Source of the DNA: Paramixta manurensis
Lineage (GTDB): Bacteria; Pseudomonadota; Gammaproteobacteria; Enterobacterales; Enterobacteriaceae
NCBI RefSeq assembly: GCF_013285385.1
Contig: NZ_CP054212.1
Location: forward strand, 2,418,001 to 2,482,000
Length of the DNA stretch: 64,000 nt
Reading direction: 5' to 3'
Below the pieces are notes generated by a model. It was not told the DNA's origin. It did no database searches and saw only the letters and a list, made by a program, of their open reading frames with translations. The position numbers and the translations under genes were made by a program. This document shows, in pieces, positions 24,750 through 33,410 of the stretch (positions are counted from its first letter, which is position 1; every line of letters begins with the position of its first letter).

Positions 24750-26819
24750 ATGCAAAACGTCAAAACCGGGCTTATCTGGTTAGCAGTGGCGTTGCTTGGT
24801 GCATTTGCCTTTGGCATGTTAGCGCTAAGCCGCGGAGAACATGTGAACGCCGTTTGGCTGGTGATTGCTGCAGTGGCCAGCTATAGCATTGCTTATCGTT
24901 TTTATAGCTTATTTATCGCTAAAAATATCTTTGCGCTGGACGATCGCCGCCGTACGCCGGCTGAACGATTTAATGACGGGCTGGACTATGTTCCCACCAA
25001 CAAATGGGTGCTGTTCGGGCACCATTTTGCCGCGATTGCCGGCGCTGGCCCACTGGTCGGGCCGATACTCGCCGCACAAATGGGTTTTCTACCCGGTACT
25101 ATCTGGATTTTGGTGGGCGTAATACTGGCGGGAGCAGTACAGGATTTTTTAGTGCTGTTTATTTCAACTCGCCGCGATGGTCGTTCACTGGGAGAGATGG
25201 CAAAACAGGAGCTGGGATCGTTCGCGGGCGTTATTACCATGCTCGGTGCGCTGGGCGTAATGATTATTATCCTTTCCGCGTTGGCGCTGGTGGTGGTTAA
25301 GGCGCTCACTAACAGCCCGTGGGGGCTGTTTACCATTGCGGCGACGATTCCGATTGCGCTGTTTATGGGCATCTACATGCGTTTTCTGCGGCCAGGTAAA
25401 ATTGCCGAGGTTTCGCTGATTGGCTTCGTGCTAATGATGGCGGCGATTATCTATGGCGGCAATGTTGCGCAGCATCCATTCTGGGGGCCCTTCTTCACAC
25501 TAAGCGGCACCTCGTTAACCTGGGTGTTAGTGATCTATGGTTTCATTGCCTCGGTTCTGCCAGTGTGGCTATTACTGGCGCCGCGTGACTATCTCTCTAC
25601 CTTCCTCAAAATTGGCGTCATTGTCGGCCTGGCGATTGGCATTCTGATTGCGCTGCCTGAAATGAAAATGCCCGCCGTCTCACGCTTTATTGATGGTAGC
25701 GGCCCGGTATTTTCCGGTGCCCTGTTCCCATTTTTATTTATCACCATTGCCTGCGGCTCGATTTCTGGTTTCCACGCGCTGGTCTCCAGCGGCACAACGC
25801 CTAAATTGGTTGAGCGTGAGAGCCATATGCGGTTTATCGGCTACGGCGCAATGTTGATGGAATCCTTCGTCGCTATCATGGCGTTGATTTGTGCCTCGGT
25901 GATCGACCCCGGCGTCTATTTCGCCATGAACTCCCCGGCAGCATTGATTGGCACCACAGTAGAGAGCGCGTCTCAAGTCATTAATGGCTGGGGATTTGTC
26001 GTCACGCCGGAGATGCTGACCACCATCGCCCGTGATGTCGGTGAAACCAGCATTCTGTCACGCGCAGGCGGCGCGCCAACCTTTGCGGTGGGTATGGCGC
26101 ATATCATTACCGAGGTATTTAACAGCCGGGCGATGATGGCGTTTTGGTACCACTTCGCCATTTTATTTGAAGCGCTGTTTATTTTAACGGCCGTTGATGC
26201 CGGGACGCGCGCCTGCCGGTTTATGGTGCAGGATTTAGTTGGTACGCTGATCCCTTCACTGGCGAATAATCGCTCCTGGCTGGGAAATATGGCCGGCACT
26301 ACCGTTGCGGTCGCGGGCTGGGGATTCTTTGTCTATCAAGGTGTCGTCGATCCGCTTGGCGGCATTAACACCCTGTGGCCACTATTCGGTATTGGTAACC
26401 AAATGTTGGCCTCAATGGCGCTAATCTTGGGAACGGTAGTGTTGTTTAAGATGAAAAAACAACGCTATGCCTGGGTAACGATTCTGCCTACCGTCTGGTT
26501 ATTTATTACTTCTATGGCCGCCGGTTGGCAGAAGATTTTTCATGAAAAACCCAGCATTGGTTTCTTAGCGCAGGCCAACAAATTTAAACAAGGTATTGAT
26601 GATGGCGTGATTATCGCCCCGGCGAAAACTGTTGCGGATATGCAAACCATTGTGTTCAGTAACCAAATCAACGCCATTTTGTGCGGCTTCTTTATGCTAG
26701 TGGCGGTCACCATGCTGATTGCCGCGTTCTTTGTCATTCGTCGCGCCTTAAAAAGCGCCACGCCGACCGTGCACGAGTCAGAGATTTCGTTACGTGAGGA
26801 GGTTCGTCATGTCGGATAA
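24750..26819 (+). CDS. cstA: CstA/BtsT-family pyruvate and peptide transporter
   Basis: Carbon-starvation protein family, 689 residues, with more than fifteen hydrophobic segments. Family hallmarks FGHHFAAIAGAGPLVGP, STRRDGRSLGEM and WPLFGIGNQMLA are present. E. coli CstA (701) and BtsT (716) both import pyruvate. This protein lacks the 10-20 extra residues near the middle of BtsT, so it looks closer to CstA, but the paralogue call is uncertain. It has a strong AAGGAG ribosome site. It overlaps a YbdD-type gene and is inserted between rnb and rpfR. Confidence 0.85.
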   Translation: MQNVKTGLIWLAVALLGAFAFGMLALSRGEHVNAVWLVIAAVASYSIAYRFYSLFIAKNIFALDDRRRTPAERFNDGLDYVPTNKWVLFGHHFAAIAGAGPLVGPILAAQMGFLPGTIWILVGVILAGAVQDFLVLFISTRRDGRSLGEMAKQELGSFAGVITMLGALGVMIIILSALALVVVKALTNSPWGLFTIAATIPIALFMGIYMRFLRPGKIAEVSLIGFVLMMAAIIYGGNVAQHPFWGPFFTLSGTSLTWVLVIYGFIASVLPVWLLLAPRDYLSTFLKIGVIVGLAIGILIALPEMKMPAVSRFIDGSGPVFSGALFPFLFITIACGSISGFHALVSSGTTPKLVERESHMRFIGYGAMLMESFVAIMALICASVIDPGVYFAMNSPAALIGTTVESASQVINGWGFVVTPEMLTTIARDVGETSILSRAGGAPTFAVGMAHIITEVFNSRAMMAFWYHFAILFEALFILTAVDAGTRACRFMVQDLVGTLIPSLANNRSWLGNMAGTTVAVAGWGFFVYQGVVDPLGGINTLWPLFGIGNQMLASMALILGTVVLFKMKKQRYAWVTILPTVWLFITSMAAGWQKIFHEKPSIGFLAQANKFKQGIDDGVIIAPAKTVADMQTIVFSNQINAILCGFFMLVAVTMLIAAFFVIRRALKSATPTVHESEISLREEVRHVG

Positions 26820-27105
26820 CCTATCTGCTCTGCGGCGCCCACAAGGTGAGTGGCACATCCAGCGTTGTCATCCGCTTGGCACCCTTTCCGCTACGCCTGC
26901 GCCGCTGACCTTACGGTTGATTTTTCGCCGCCTGGCGCAAAGTTTCCGGTTAATGGTTGGCGTTCATGATTACCAAAACTATCTGCGCCATATGCGGCTC
27001 CACCATCCACAAGCCGTTCCCATGACTGAACGCGAGTTTCATCGCTACTGTCTGGAAGCACGCTTCCCCGCTAAAGGCGGAAAATTAGGAAAATGTCCCT
27101 GTTAA
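26809..27105 (+). CDS. ybdD: YbdD/YjiX-family small protein
   Basis: Basic protein of 98 residues that almost always follows cstA or btsT and appears needed for transport activity. Conserved features are LMVGVHDYQNYLRHM, HHPQ and an FRYCLEARFP-like segment (FHRYCLEARFP). The start at 26809 (MSDNLSALR) follows GAGGAGG and overlaps the transporter by 11 bases; the upstream in-frame GTG is rejected. The N-terminal 35 residues are longer than in the E. coli protein. Confidence 0.85.
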   Translation: MSDNLSALRRPQGEWHIQRCHPLGTLSATPAPLTLRLIFRRLAQSFRLMVGVHDYQNYLRHMRLHHPQAVPMTEREFHRYCLEARFPAKGGKLGKCPC

Positions 27106-27113
27106 GCGTCAAT

Positions 27114-27136
27114 GCCCCGGAAACGGGGCTTTTTTT
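27114..27136 (+). terminator. cstA-ybdD terminator
   Basis: Six-pair GC stem GCCCCG / CGGGGC with loop GAAA and seven T. Confidence 0.92.
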
Positions 27137-27195
27137 AGGGCCGCTGATTTGTATTACGAAAAATATATTACTTTTACGCCATTGTCCGATCCCTG

Positions 27196-27214
27196 TAGCA
27201 GAATAGTGCTGCTA
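27196..27214. promoter_or_regulatory. Inverted repeat upstream of rpfR
   Basis: TAGCAG-N7-CTGCTA, 46 bases before the rpfR start. It may be an operator or overlap the promoter (CTAAAAT at 27212-27218 resembles a sigma-S-type -10). Inference only. Confidence 0.3.
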
Positions 27215-27259
27215 AAATAAGAAGATACGCTTACCGCGTCTTTCCTGAGGATGGCTTAA

Positions 27260-29245
27260 ATGATCGATGATCGAGGGCAAACACTGCTATATAGCCTGTT
27301 TGGCACCACCAGCCCTCACTGGCACCTATCCGCCGATAGCGATGCGCTTAATTTTTCGGAAGATGAAGCAGCCCAAGTTAACCTCGCCGTAGCGCTTACG
27401 CCGCCACAGGCCAGTTTGTTGCGCTCGATGGCGGTCATCACCTCCAGTATTAGCCTCACTGTCTCTTTGCGCGGAACCGAAATCGCGATGCATTTTGTCG
27501 GACGTAAGGTGAATCAGTCAGAGTGGGCAGGCACAGCTTCAGCATGGGGTGACACCTCTTCCGTCGCTCGCGATTTGACGCATGGCCTCTCCTTTGCTGA
27601 ACAGGTGGTGTCTGAGGCCAATTCGGTGATCGTTATCCTCGATCAACGCGGTAACATCCAACGCTTTAACCGTCTGAGTGAAGAGTATACCGGCCTGAAA
27701 GAACAAGAAGTGATTGGCCGTAACGTGTTCCAACTTTTTATGACGCGTCAAGAAGCGGCGGCGTCACGGCGTAATATCGCCAGTTTTTTCCGCGAAGGCA
27801 GTTCATACGAAGTGGAGCGCTGGGTTAAAACCCGTAAAGGTCAGCGCCTATTTCTGTTCCGCAATAAGTTTGTTCATAGCGGCAGCGGTAAGAATGAAAT
27901 TTTCCTCATCTGCTCCGGTACCGACATTACTGAAGAACGTCGGGCGCAGGAACGGCTTCGCGTGCTGGCGAATACCGACACCATTACCGGTTTACCTAAT
28001 CGCAACGCGATTCATCAGTTGATTACTGAAGCGTTGGATAATCCGCAAGGAAGGCAAACCGGCTTGGTGTACCTTGACCTCGATAATTTTAAAAAGGTGA
28101 ACGATGCCTACGGGCATATGTTTGGCGACCAATTATTGCAAGCCGTATCGCTGGCTATTCTGACCTGTCTCGGTAAACAGCAAACGCTGGCCCGTCTTGG
28201 CGGCGATGAGTTTTTGGTGTTAGCGGTAAATACCACCCAAAGCGAGCTAGAATCACTCGCCTCGCGTATTCTCGACCGTTTACGTCAACCGTTCCGCATC
28301 GGCCTGTTAGAAGTGTATACCGGCAGCTCAATCGGCATCGCGATTGCACCGCAGCATGGCGAGGATCGGGAAAGCCTGATCCGCAATGCCGATACCGCGA
28401 TGTACAACGCTAAAGAGAATGGCCGCGGCAAGTTTTGCCTGTTTTCTGCCGAAATGAACCAGCGCGTATTCGAATACTTGTGGCTGGATACTAACCTGCG
28501 TAAGGCGCTGGAACAGCAACAATTAATTATTCACTATCAGCCTAAGCTCGATCGCAACGGTAAAGTGCGCGGCGCCGAAGCGCTGGTACGCTGGCAATCA
28601 CCTGAGCGAGGTTTGGTCGCCCCGGGCGATTTTATTTCGTATGCGGAAGAGTCCGGGCTGATTGTTCCTCTTGGCCGTTGGGTGATGCTTACCGTACTGG
28701 CGCAAATTATCGCCTGGCGTCAACAAGGCATTGATTTGCGCGTGGCGGTGAATGTTTCCGCGCGTCAGCTCATCGATCAGAGCATCTATACTGACCTAAA
28801 ACAGGCATTACAAGAGAGCGGGTTAAACCAATGCCCGATTGATATTGAGCTGACCGAAAGCTGCCTGATTGAAAATGAACGCCAGGCGTTGATGCTGATG
28901 AAGCAGTTCCAGGAGTTGGGCGCGGAAGTGCATCTTGATGATTTCGGTACCGGTTACTCTTCGCTCTCACAATTGGCGCGCGTGCCGATTGATGCGATTA
29001 AGCTCGACCAAAGTTTTGTGCGTGATGTTAATACTCAGCCGGTTGCGCAGTCATTGGTGCGAGCCATTGTCGCAGTGGCGAAGGCGTTGAATTTGCAGGT
29101 GATTGCCGAAGGGATTGAGACCGTGGAAGAAGAAGCTTTTGTGATGAACAACGAGGTGGATATTCGCCAAGGATATTTATATGCGAAGCCAATGCCCGCA
29201 GAACAACTCGAACACTGGCTTATTCAACATCCTGAATATCAATAA
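27260..29245 (+). CDS. pdeR: RpfR/PdeR: PAS-GGDEF-EAL cyclic di-GMP enzyme and DSF receptor
   Basis: Cytoplasmic protein of 661 residues, the same length as E. coli PdeR. Residues 1 to about 95 form the RpfF-interaction region. A PAS domain covers about 105-230 and is the known site for cis-2-unsaturated fatty acid binding in RpfR. The GGDEF motif is intact at 314-318 and the EAL motif intact at 440-442, with DDFGTGYSS in the EAL domain. Binding of the signal stimulates phosphodiesterase activity in Burkholderia and Cronobacter RpfR. Its stop codon directly abuts that of convergent rpfF, the synthase, which supports RpfR over a signal-blind PdeR role. Confidence 0.92.
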   Translation: MIDDRGQTLLYSLFGTTSPHWHLSADSDALNFSEDEAAQVNLAVALTPPQASLLRSMAVITSSISLTVSLRGTEIAMHFVGRKVNQSEWAGTASAWGDTSSVARDLTHGLSFAEQVVSEANSVIVILDQRGNIQRFNRLSEEYTGLKEQEVIGRNVFQLFMTRQEAAASRRNIASFFREGSSYEVERWVKTRKGQRLFLFRNKFVHSGSGKNEIFLICSGTDITEERRAQERLRVLANTDTITGLPNRNAIHQLITEALDNPQGRQTGLVYLDLDNFKKVNDAYGHMFGDQLLQAVSLAILTCLGKQQTLARLGGDEFLVLAVNTTQSELESLASRILDRLRQPFRIGLLEVYTGSSIGIAIAPQHGEDRESLIRNADTAMYNAKENGRGKFCLFSAEMNQRVFEYLWLDTNLRKALEQQQLIIHYQPKLDRNGKVRGAEALVRWQSPERGLVAPGDFISYAEESGLIVPLGRWVMLTVLAQIIAWRQQGIDLRVAVNVSARQLIDQSIYTDLKQALQESGLNQCPIDIELTESCLIENERQALMLMKQFQELGAEVHLDDFGTGYSSLSQLARVPIDAIKLDQSFVRDVNTQPVAQSLVRAIVAVAKALNLQVIAEGIETVEEEAFVMNNEVDIRQGYLYAKPMPAEQLEHWLIQHPEYQ

Positions 29246-30112
29246 TTACCCTGCTTTACGTAACTGCGCGCTGTGACGGTTTTGCAGTTGGACCAGCCGT
29301 TCCATGTAGGCCAGGTCTTTAGGTTCAAGCGTGAAGGCAAAGTCTACCCAGTCTTCGGTAATGTCCATCAACTCGGCGCGGGTGAGTTGCAAGACGCGCT
29401 GACGCGCTTTTAACATCGCCCGTACCCCATTTAGCTTAGGTTTTAGCGTATCAATAAAAGTACGCGTCATTTGATACCCTTCGCCGGGCTGGAATAAACG
29501 ATCCACCAAACCGCGCGTTTCAAACCATTCCGCGGTATGTGACTCTCCTTCGCAAATTAACTCCTCTGCCAGTTTCATACCGGCACGCCGGGCGACCAGT
29601 GAATAGCCGCCCATGCCGGGAAACAGATTAAACGCGATTTCGGGAAACCCGAGGCGAGCATTGTTTTGCGCCAAAATAAAATGGTGCGCCAATGCGGCTT
29701 CAAACCCACCGCCTAACGCACTCCCTTCAATCATCGCAATGGTGACTGCGCCGGTGTCAAACCCACGTGAAGCCGCATGGATACAATCCACACAGGCGCG
29801 GGCATAGGCACGCAACGCTTCGCGTCGTCCATTTTGAATCGACTCAACGAAAAAGTGCAAATCGCCGCCGGTATTGAACATTGCCGGAACCAGCGAGCCG
29901 GTAACCCAAAAATCAATCACCAAGCCAGAGCGCTGTGCGGCGTAGCTAAGGTTCATGATCTCTTCAATCAAGGCATGATTAAAGCAAGGCCGCGGTTCCG
30001 CACGCAGTAACATCCACATGGTACGACGCGCCTCTTCATAGTACGCAACAAGCTGGGTGGTTTGCCCAACTTCGGTAAACGCCCGGCAGGTTGGTTGGTT
30101 AATTACTGTCAT
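29246..30112 (-). CDS. rpfF: RpfF, diffusible signal factor (cis-2-unsaturated fatty acid) synthase
   Basis: Crotonase-fold bifunctional acyl-ACP dehydratase/thioesterase of 288 residues, the length of Xanthomonas RpfF (289). The two catalytic glutamates are E138 in GGGFEAAL and E158 in GFPEIAF, followed by NLFPGMGGYS. These match the paired glutamates that distinguish RpfF from ordinary enoyl-CoA hydratases. A GAGGA site precedes the ATG. It is convergent with rpfR with no bases between the two stop codons. It occupies a region where E. coli has lost rpfF and has yciT-yciZ. Confidence 0.9.
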   Translation of the reverse strand: MTVINQPTCRAFTEVGQTTQLVAYYEEARRTMWMLLRAEPRPCFNHALIEEIMNLSYAAQRSGLVIDFWVTGSLVPAMFNTGGDLHFFVESIQNGRREALRAYARACVDCIHAASRGFDTGAVTIAMIEGSALGGGFEAALAHHFILAQNNARLGFPEIAFNLFPGMGGYSLVARRAGMKLAEELICEGESHTAEWFETRGLVDRLFQPGEGYQMTRTFIDTLKPKLNGVRAMLKARQRVLQLTRAELMDITEDWVDFAFTLEPKDLAYMERLVQLQNRHSAQLRKAG

Positions 30113-30215
30113 AGTCTCATCCTCTGTTTATTTGATGCGTTGACGCATTCTCAGCGTAATGCAGAGTGAGACGGTTCTAAACGAGAGGTTGATTTTTAAG
30201 ATAAAGAAGGAGAGT

Positions 30216-30239
30216 ATTCCCGGCGCTAACGCCGGGAAT
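30216..30239 (-). terminator. kdgT terminator
   Basis: Ten-pair stem ATTCCCGGCG / CGCCGGGAAT with loop CTAA, 12 bases after the kdgT stop. The T-rich stretch that follows is broken. Confidence 0.65.
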
Positions 30240-30251
30240 TGATAAGCAGAG

Positions 30252-31235
30252 TTATTTAATTGCGGCTCGTTGCCCCACCGCCAGCCGCCGGCTTTTTACC
30301 TGTTTAGAGTAAACGGCGGTAATCATCGGCACCAAAACCGAGGTAACGATAACCGAGGTCGCAACCAACGCGGTTGCCGCAGGTGCCACTGGTTTAAACT
30401 GCGGCACCATCTCGGCAATCAATACCGGTGTTGCGACCGCTGCGCCCGCCGAACTGGATGCCGCAATGCCCGCCGTACCATCGCCGCCACCGATTAATCG
30501 ATCGGCAATAATTAGCGGGATGCCGGTGATAACAATGACCGACACGCCCAGCAGCACGCCCAATAAACCGGTATCGGCAATCACGGCCAGATCGATGGTG
30601 TTGCCCAGCGCGAAAGCGAAGAACGGAATCAACGTTTGTACCGCTTTGCTAAAAAATTCACGCAGCTCGGGATCAAGGTTGCCCAAAGCGAACCCAATCA
30701 AGAACGGCAGTACCGCGCCAACAAAAACATGCGGTTCAAATGATGCTATCCCGGCAGTCCCCAGAATAATCATCGTCATTAGCGGCCCGGACTCCAGGGA
30801 CATTAGTACAAATGCGCCAGCCTCTTCTTTCGTGCCGTATTGCTGCATAATTGAGGCATACAGACCGCCGTTGGTCATATCCATCGACGCGACCAGTGCC
30901 AGCGTAGAGAGCCCGGCTAACATCCCTGCCTCAATACCATGTTGAGGAATTATCCGCGACGCCACCGCCGCAACCACCCACGCCACCGCAACTTTCGTCA
31001 CCACCAGGGTACCTGATTTACGTAACACCGTACCTGTTGCGCTGAGCTTTATTGAGGCGCCCATACAGAAGAACCAGACCGCCAAAATAGGCACGGTGCC
31101 AGTAATTAAACCATTTGAGAAAGAGCCGAGGTACTTACCGGCTCCGGGCGAAAACGTATGGCAGATAGCACCGATAAACAGCGGTACCAGCATCATTCCG
31201 CCAGGAATTTTATCTATCGCACGTTTGATTTGCAT
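30252..31235 (-). CDS. kdgT: 2-keto-3-deoxygluconate permease
   Basis: Proton symporter for 2-keto-3-deoxygluconate, a pectin breakdown product. The 327 residues match E. coli exactly in length, from the start MQIKRAIDKIPGGMM. An in-frame GTG four codons upstream overlaps the ribosome site and is rejected. About ten hydrophobic segments and the glycine-rich signature IGGGDGTAGIAASSSAG are present. The upstream palindrome implies KdgR control. No other pectin gene is in the window. Confidence 0.95.
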   Translation of the reverse strand: MQIKRAIDKIPGGMMLVPLFIGAICHTFSPGAGKYLGSFSNGLITGTVPILAVWFFCMGASIKLSATGTVLRKSGTLVVTKVAVAWVVAAVASRIIPQHGIEAGMLAGLSTLALVASMDMTNGGLYASIMQQYGTKEEAGAFVLMSLESGPLMTMIILGTAGIASFEPHVFVGAVLPFLIGFALGNLDPELREFFSKAVQTLIPFFAFALGNTIDLAVIADTGLLGVLLGVSVIVITGIPLIIADRLIGGGDGTAGIAASSSAGAAVATPVLIAEMVPQFKPVAPAATALVATSVIVTSVLVPMITAVYSKQVKSRRLAVGQRAAIK

Positions 31236-31350
31236 GTTGTCTTTCACCTTTTCTCAGCAAGACGAAATCGTTATCATCTGCGGCCACCCAGTGGGTCCAT
31301 GAAAGCAACATAGCGTGATTATTAGGGCAGAAAAGTGATCTTCATTTAAT

Positions 31351-31374
31351 TTTTGAAACGACGTTTCATTTTTA
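31351..31374. promoter_or_regulatory. KdgR-type operator upstream of kdgT
   Basis: Perfect palindrome TGAAACGACGTTTCA (31354-31368) flanked by T-rich arms, about 120 bases before kdgT. It agrees with the KdgR box (ATGAAAC-centre-GTTTCAT). Confidence 0.75.
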
Positions 31375-31842
31375 GAGGGTTATTATTTCAGTTGTTTGAT
31401 GCAGACCTAACTCTAGGATAGTCCAAAAACGTTTGCGCTCCAGCCTCCACTTATACGGCAGCTAGATCATCCGCGCCTGGCTTCCCACTTGGTATCAAAG
31501 ATAAACCCTGCGCTATGCGGCCCAGGCAGGATAAAATCAGTAAATTTGCATACTTTCCCCGCTAATTAGGAGTTTTTAACCTACTGCGCGGCGTACGAAT
31601 GCCTACAATATTCTTATGTGATAGCCAAAAGGGTGATAGTTAGCCTGCTCACTTTTTTTCAGGCAATCACTGTTTTTTGGCTGAATAATAAGACCACAAG
31701 TTATTAAACGTTTTGACGCTTTAATGGCAAGGACAAGGATGTAAATCGTTTGTCAGTCGTTGTCAGTCAAAAACCTGAGACGCAGTTGAACGGTGCCAAA
31801 CCAACGCCCTCAGCTGTGGGAAACAATAAAGGAGAAGTTATT
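31375..31842. other. Long non-coding stretch between kdgT and osmB
   Basis: About 470 bases without a supportable gene. It must contain the osmB promoters, which in E. coli respond to RcsB and sigma-S. The TTAGGAG and ATATTCTTA stretches near 31567 and 31608 are only loosely RcsB-like. No clear small RNA terminator is present. Confidence 0.4.
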
Positions 31843-32058
31843 ATGTCAATCAATACCAAACGCTTTACCGTCGCCTTGGTGGCCGCAACGTTAGTACTTT
31901 CTTTAAGTGGTTGTTCTCACTGGTCTAAACGTGACCGTAATACGGCAATCGGCGCAGGCGCGGGTGCAATTGGTGGTTCCATTCTGACCAATGGCAGCGG
32001 GTTAGGCACCATCGGCGGAGCAGCCGTTGGCGGTATCATTGGCCATCAGGTTCACTAA
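31843..32058 (+). CDS. osmB: Osmotically inducible lipoprotein B
   Basis: Outer-membrane lipoprotein of 71 residues. It has a signal peptide with lipobox LSGC, then SHWSKRDRNTAIGAGAGAIG and a glycine-zipper body. The start at 31843 follows AAAGGAG; the upstream in-frame codons precede this strong site and are rejected. It is usually induced by osmotic stress and stationary phase. Confidence 0.95.
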   Translation: MSINTKRFTVALVAATLVLSLSGCSHWSKRDRNTAIGAGAGAIGGSILTNGSGLGTIGGAAVGGIIGHQVH

Positions 32059-32115
32059 CAGCCTGGTTGATAAAAACGATAAAACAGATCTACCGCAGCG
32101 TATCTGATGATTACA

Positions 32116-32135
32116 AGGCCGCGTTTTCGCGGCCT
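32116..32135. terminator. Hairpin between osmB and yciH
   Basis: Eight-pair stem AGGCCGCG / CGCGGCCT with loop TTTT, placed between two convergent genes. It lacks a T run on either side. Confidence 0.65.
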
Positions 32136-32143
32136 CACTCGCT

Positions 32144-32467
32144 TTAGCCACCCGCCAGTTTGACCTTCATGCCTTTGGCTTCCAGCAGAGTTTTTAGTAG
32201 ATCGCGCTTATCGCCCTGGATTTCGATCACCCCCTCTTTTACTGAACCCCCACAGCCACATTTCTTTTTCAGCTCGGCAGCCAGCGCGTTTAACGCACTC
32301 TCCTCCAGATCAATACCGGTAATGAGGCAAACGCCCTTGCCTTTACGACCACTGGTTTGGCGCTGAATACGGACAATCCCATCGCCTTTCGGACGCGTGA
32401 CTTTTTCCTCTGGCGCATCAATACGTCCCACGCCGGTTGAATAGACCAAACGATTATCGTTACTCAT
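32144..32467 (-). CDS. yciH: YciH, SUI1/eIF1-like translation factor
   Basis: Protein of 107 residues with the SUI1 fold (KGKGVCLITGIDL, LKKKCGCGGSVK, IQGDKRDLLKTLLEAKG). It is thought to monitor translation initiation. It overlaps pyrF by four bases, as in E. coli, and forms one unit with it. Confidence 0.95.
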   Translation of the reverse strand: MSNDNRLVYSTGVGRIDAPEEKVTRPKGDGIVRIQRQTSGRKGKGVCLITGIDLEESALNALAAELKKKCGCGGSVKEGVIEIQGDKRDLLKTLLEAKGMKVKLAGG

Positions 32468-33186
32468 TTATCCTCCCGTAGCGAAGCATGAATCGCCTGT
32501 AGCGTGGCCGCCGGATCGTCAGAACGCGTAATTGGCCGACCAATCACCATATAATCAACGCCAGCCTGCTGTGCCTCAGCAGGCGTCATGATACGACGTT
32601 GATCGCCAGCATCGGCGCCAGGTGGCCGAATACCCGGCGTAACCAGCGCGAAGTCCTGCCCGAGCGCCTGTTTGAAGCGTGCCGCCTCCTGCGCTGAGCA
32701 CACCACGCCATCCAGCCCGCAATCACGCGTGAGGCGCGCTAACCGCTCTGCGTGCTCCGCAGGCGTCGCATCGATACCAATGCCGCGTAGGTCATCCGCA
32801 TCCATACTGGTCAGTACCGTTACCGCAATCAGCAACGGTGCATCTTTGCCAAAAGGCAATAATGCTTCGCGGGCGGCATTCATCATACGCGCCCCGCCGC
32901 TGGCGTGCACATTAACCATCCATACGCCTAAATCGGCAGCGGCAGCCACGGCATGTGCCGCCGTATTCGGAATATCATGAAATTTGAGATCGAGAAAAAC
33001 TTCAAACCCACGTTGCTGTAATTCATGCACCCATTGCGGCCCAAAACGCGTAAACATCTCTTTACCGACTTTTAATCGGCAACTGCGTGGGTCAATACGA
33101 TCGACAAACGCCAGCGCGAGGTCACGCTCGGCATAATCAAGCGCCACCAATATCGGTGAGTCGGTTACAGTTTGAGGTAATGACAT
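32464..33186 (-). CDS. pyrF: Orotidine-5'-phosphate decarboxylase
   Basis: Last step of UMP synthesis. The start at 33186 (MSLPQTVTDSPILVALDY) follows GAGGG and gives 240 residues. The catalytic Asp-Lys-Asp motif is LDLKFHDIPN (D66, K68, D71). The phosphate loop is visible as VTPGIRPPGADAGDQRRI. An upstream in-frame codon is rejected for lack of a ribosome site. Confidence 0.96.
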   Translation of the reverse strand: MSLPQTVTDSPILVALDYAERDLALAFVDRIDPRSCRLKVGKEMFTRFGPQWVHELQQRGFEVFLDLKFHDIPNTAAHAVAAAADLGVWMVNVHASGGARMMNAAREALLPFGKDAPLLIAVTVLTSMDADDLRGIGIDATPAEHAERLARLTRDCGLDGVVCSAQEAARFKQALGQDFALVTPGIRPPGADAGDQRRIMTPAEAQQAGVDYMVIGRPITRSDDPAATLQAIHASLREDK

Positions 33187-33388
33187 GAAAAAACCCTCTG
33201 GACAGTGAGGCACCGGCACGGCGCAGTGGATAAACCGCAGCATTCTACCTGTGCCGTTGGCAGGATGACAGTTTTCTGACGAGTCCGGCTTTGGTCTTCC
33301 CTGCCAGGCGCTTACGAGCAGGTTGTTTTCTCGGGTACTAATCAGTGAAAAGATAACAGTATGTTGTAACTAATTACGGTAATAAAAA

Positions 33389-33406
33389 ATTCCCGTCACC
33401 GGGAAT
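33389..33406 (-). terminator. lapAB terminator
   Basis: Minus-strand stem ATTCCCG / CGGGAAT with a four-base loop and a T run (A run at 33383-33389 on the plus strand), just after the lapB stop. Confidence 0.9.
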
Positions 33407-33410
33407 CTTG

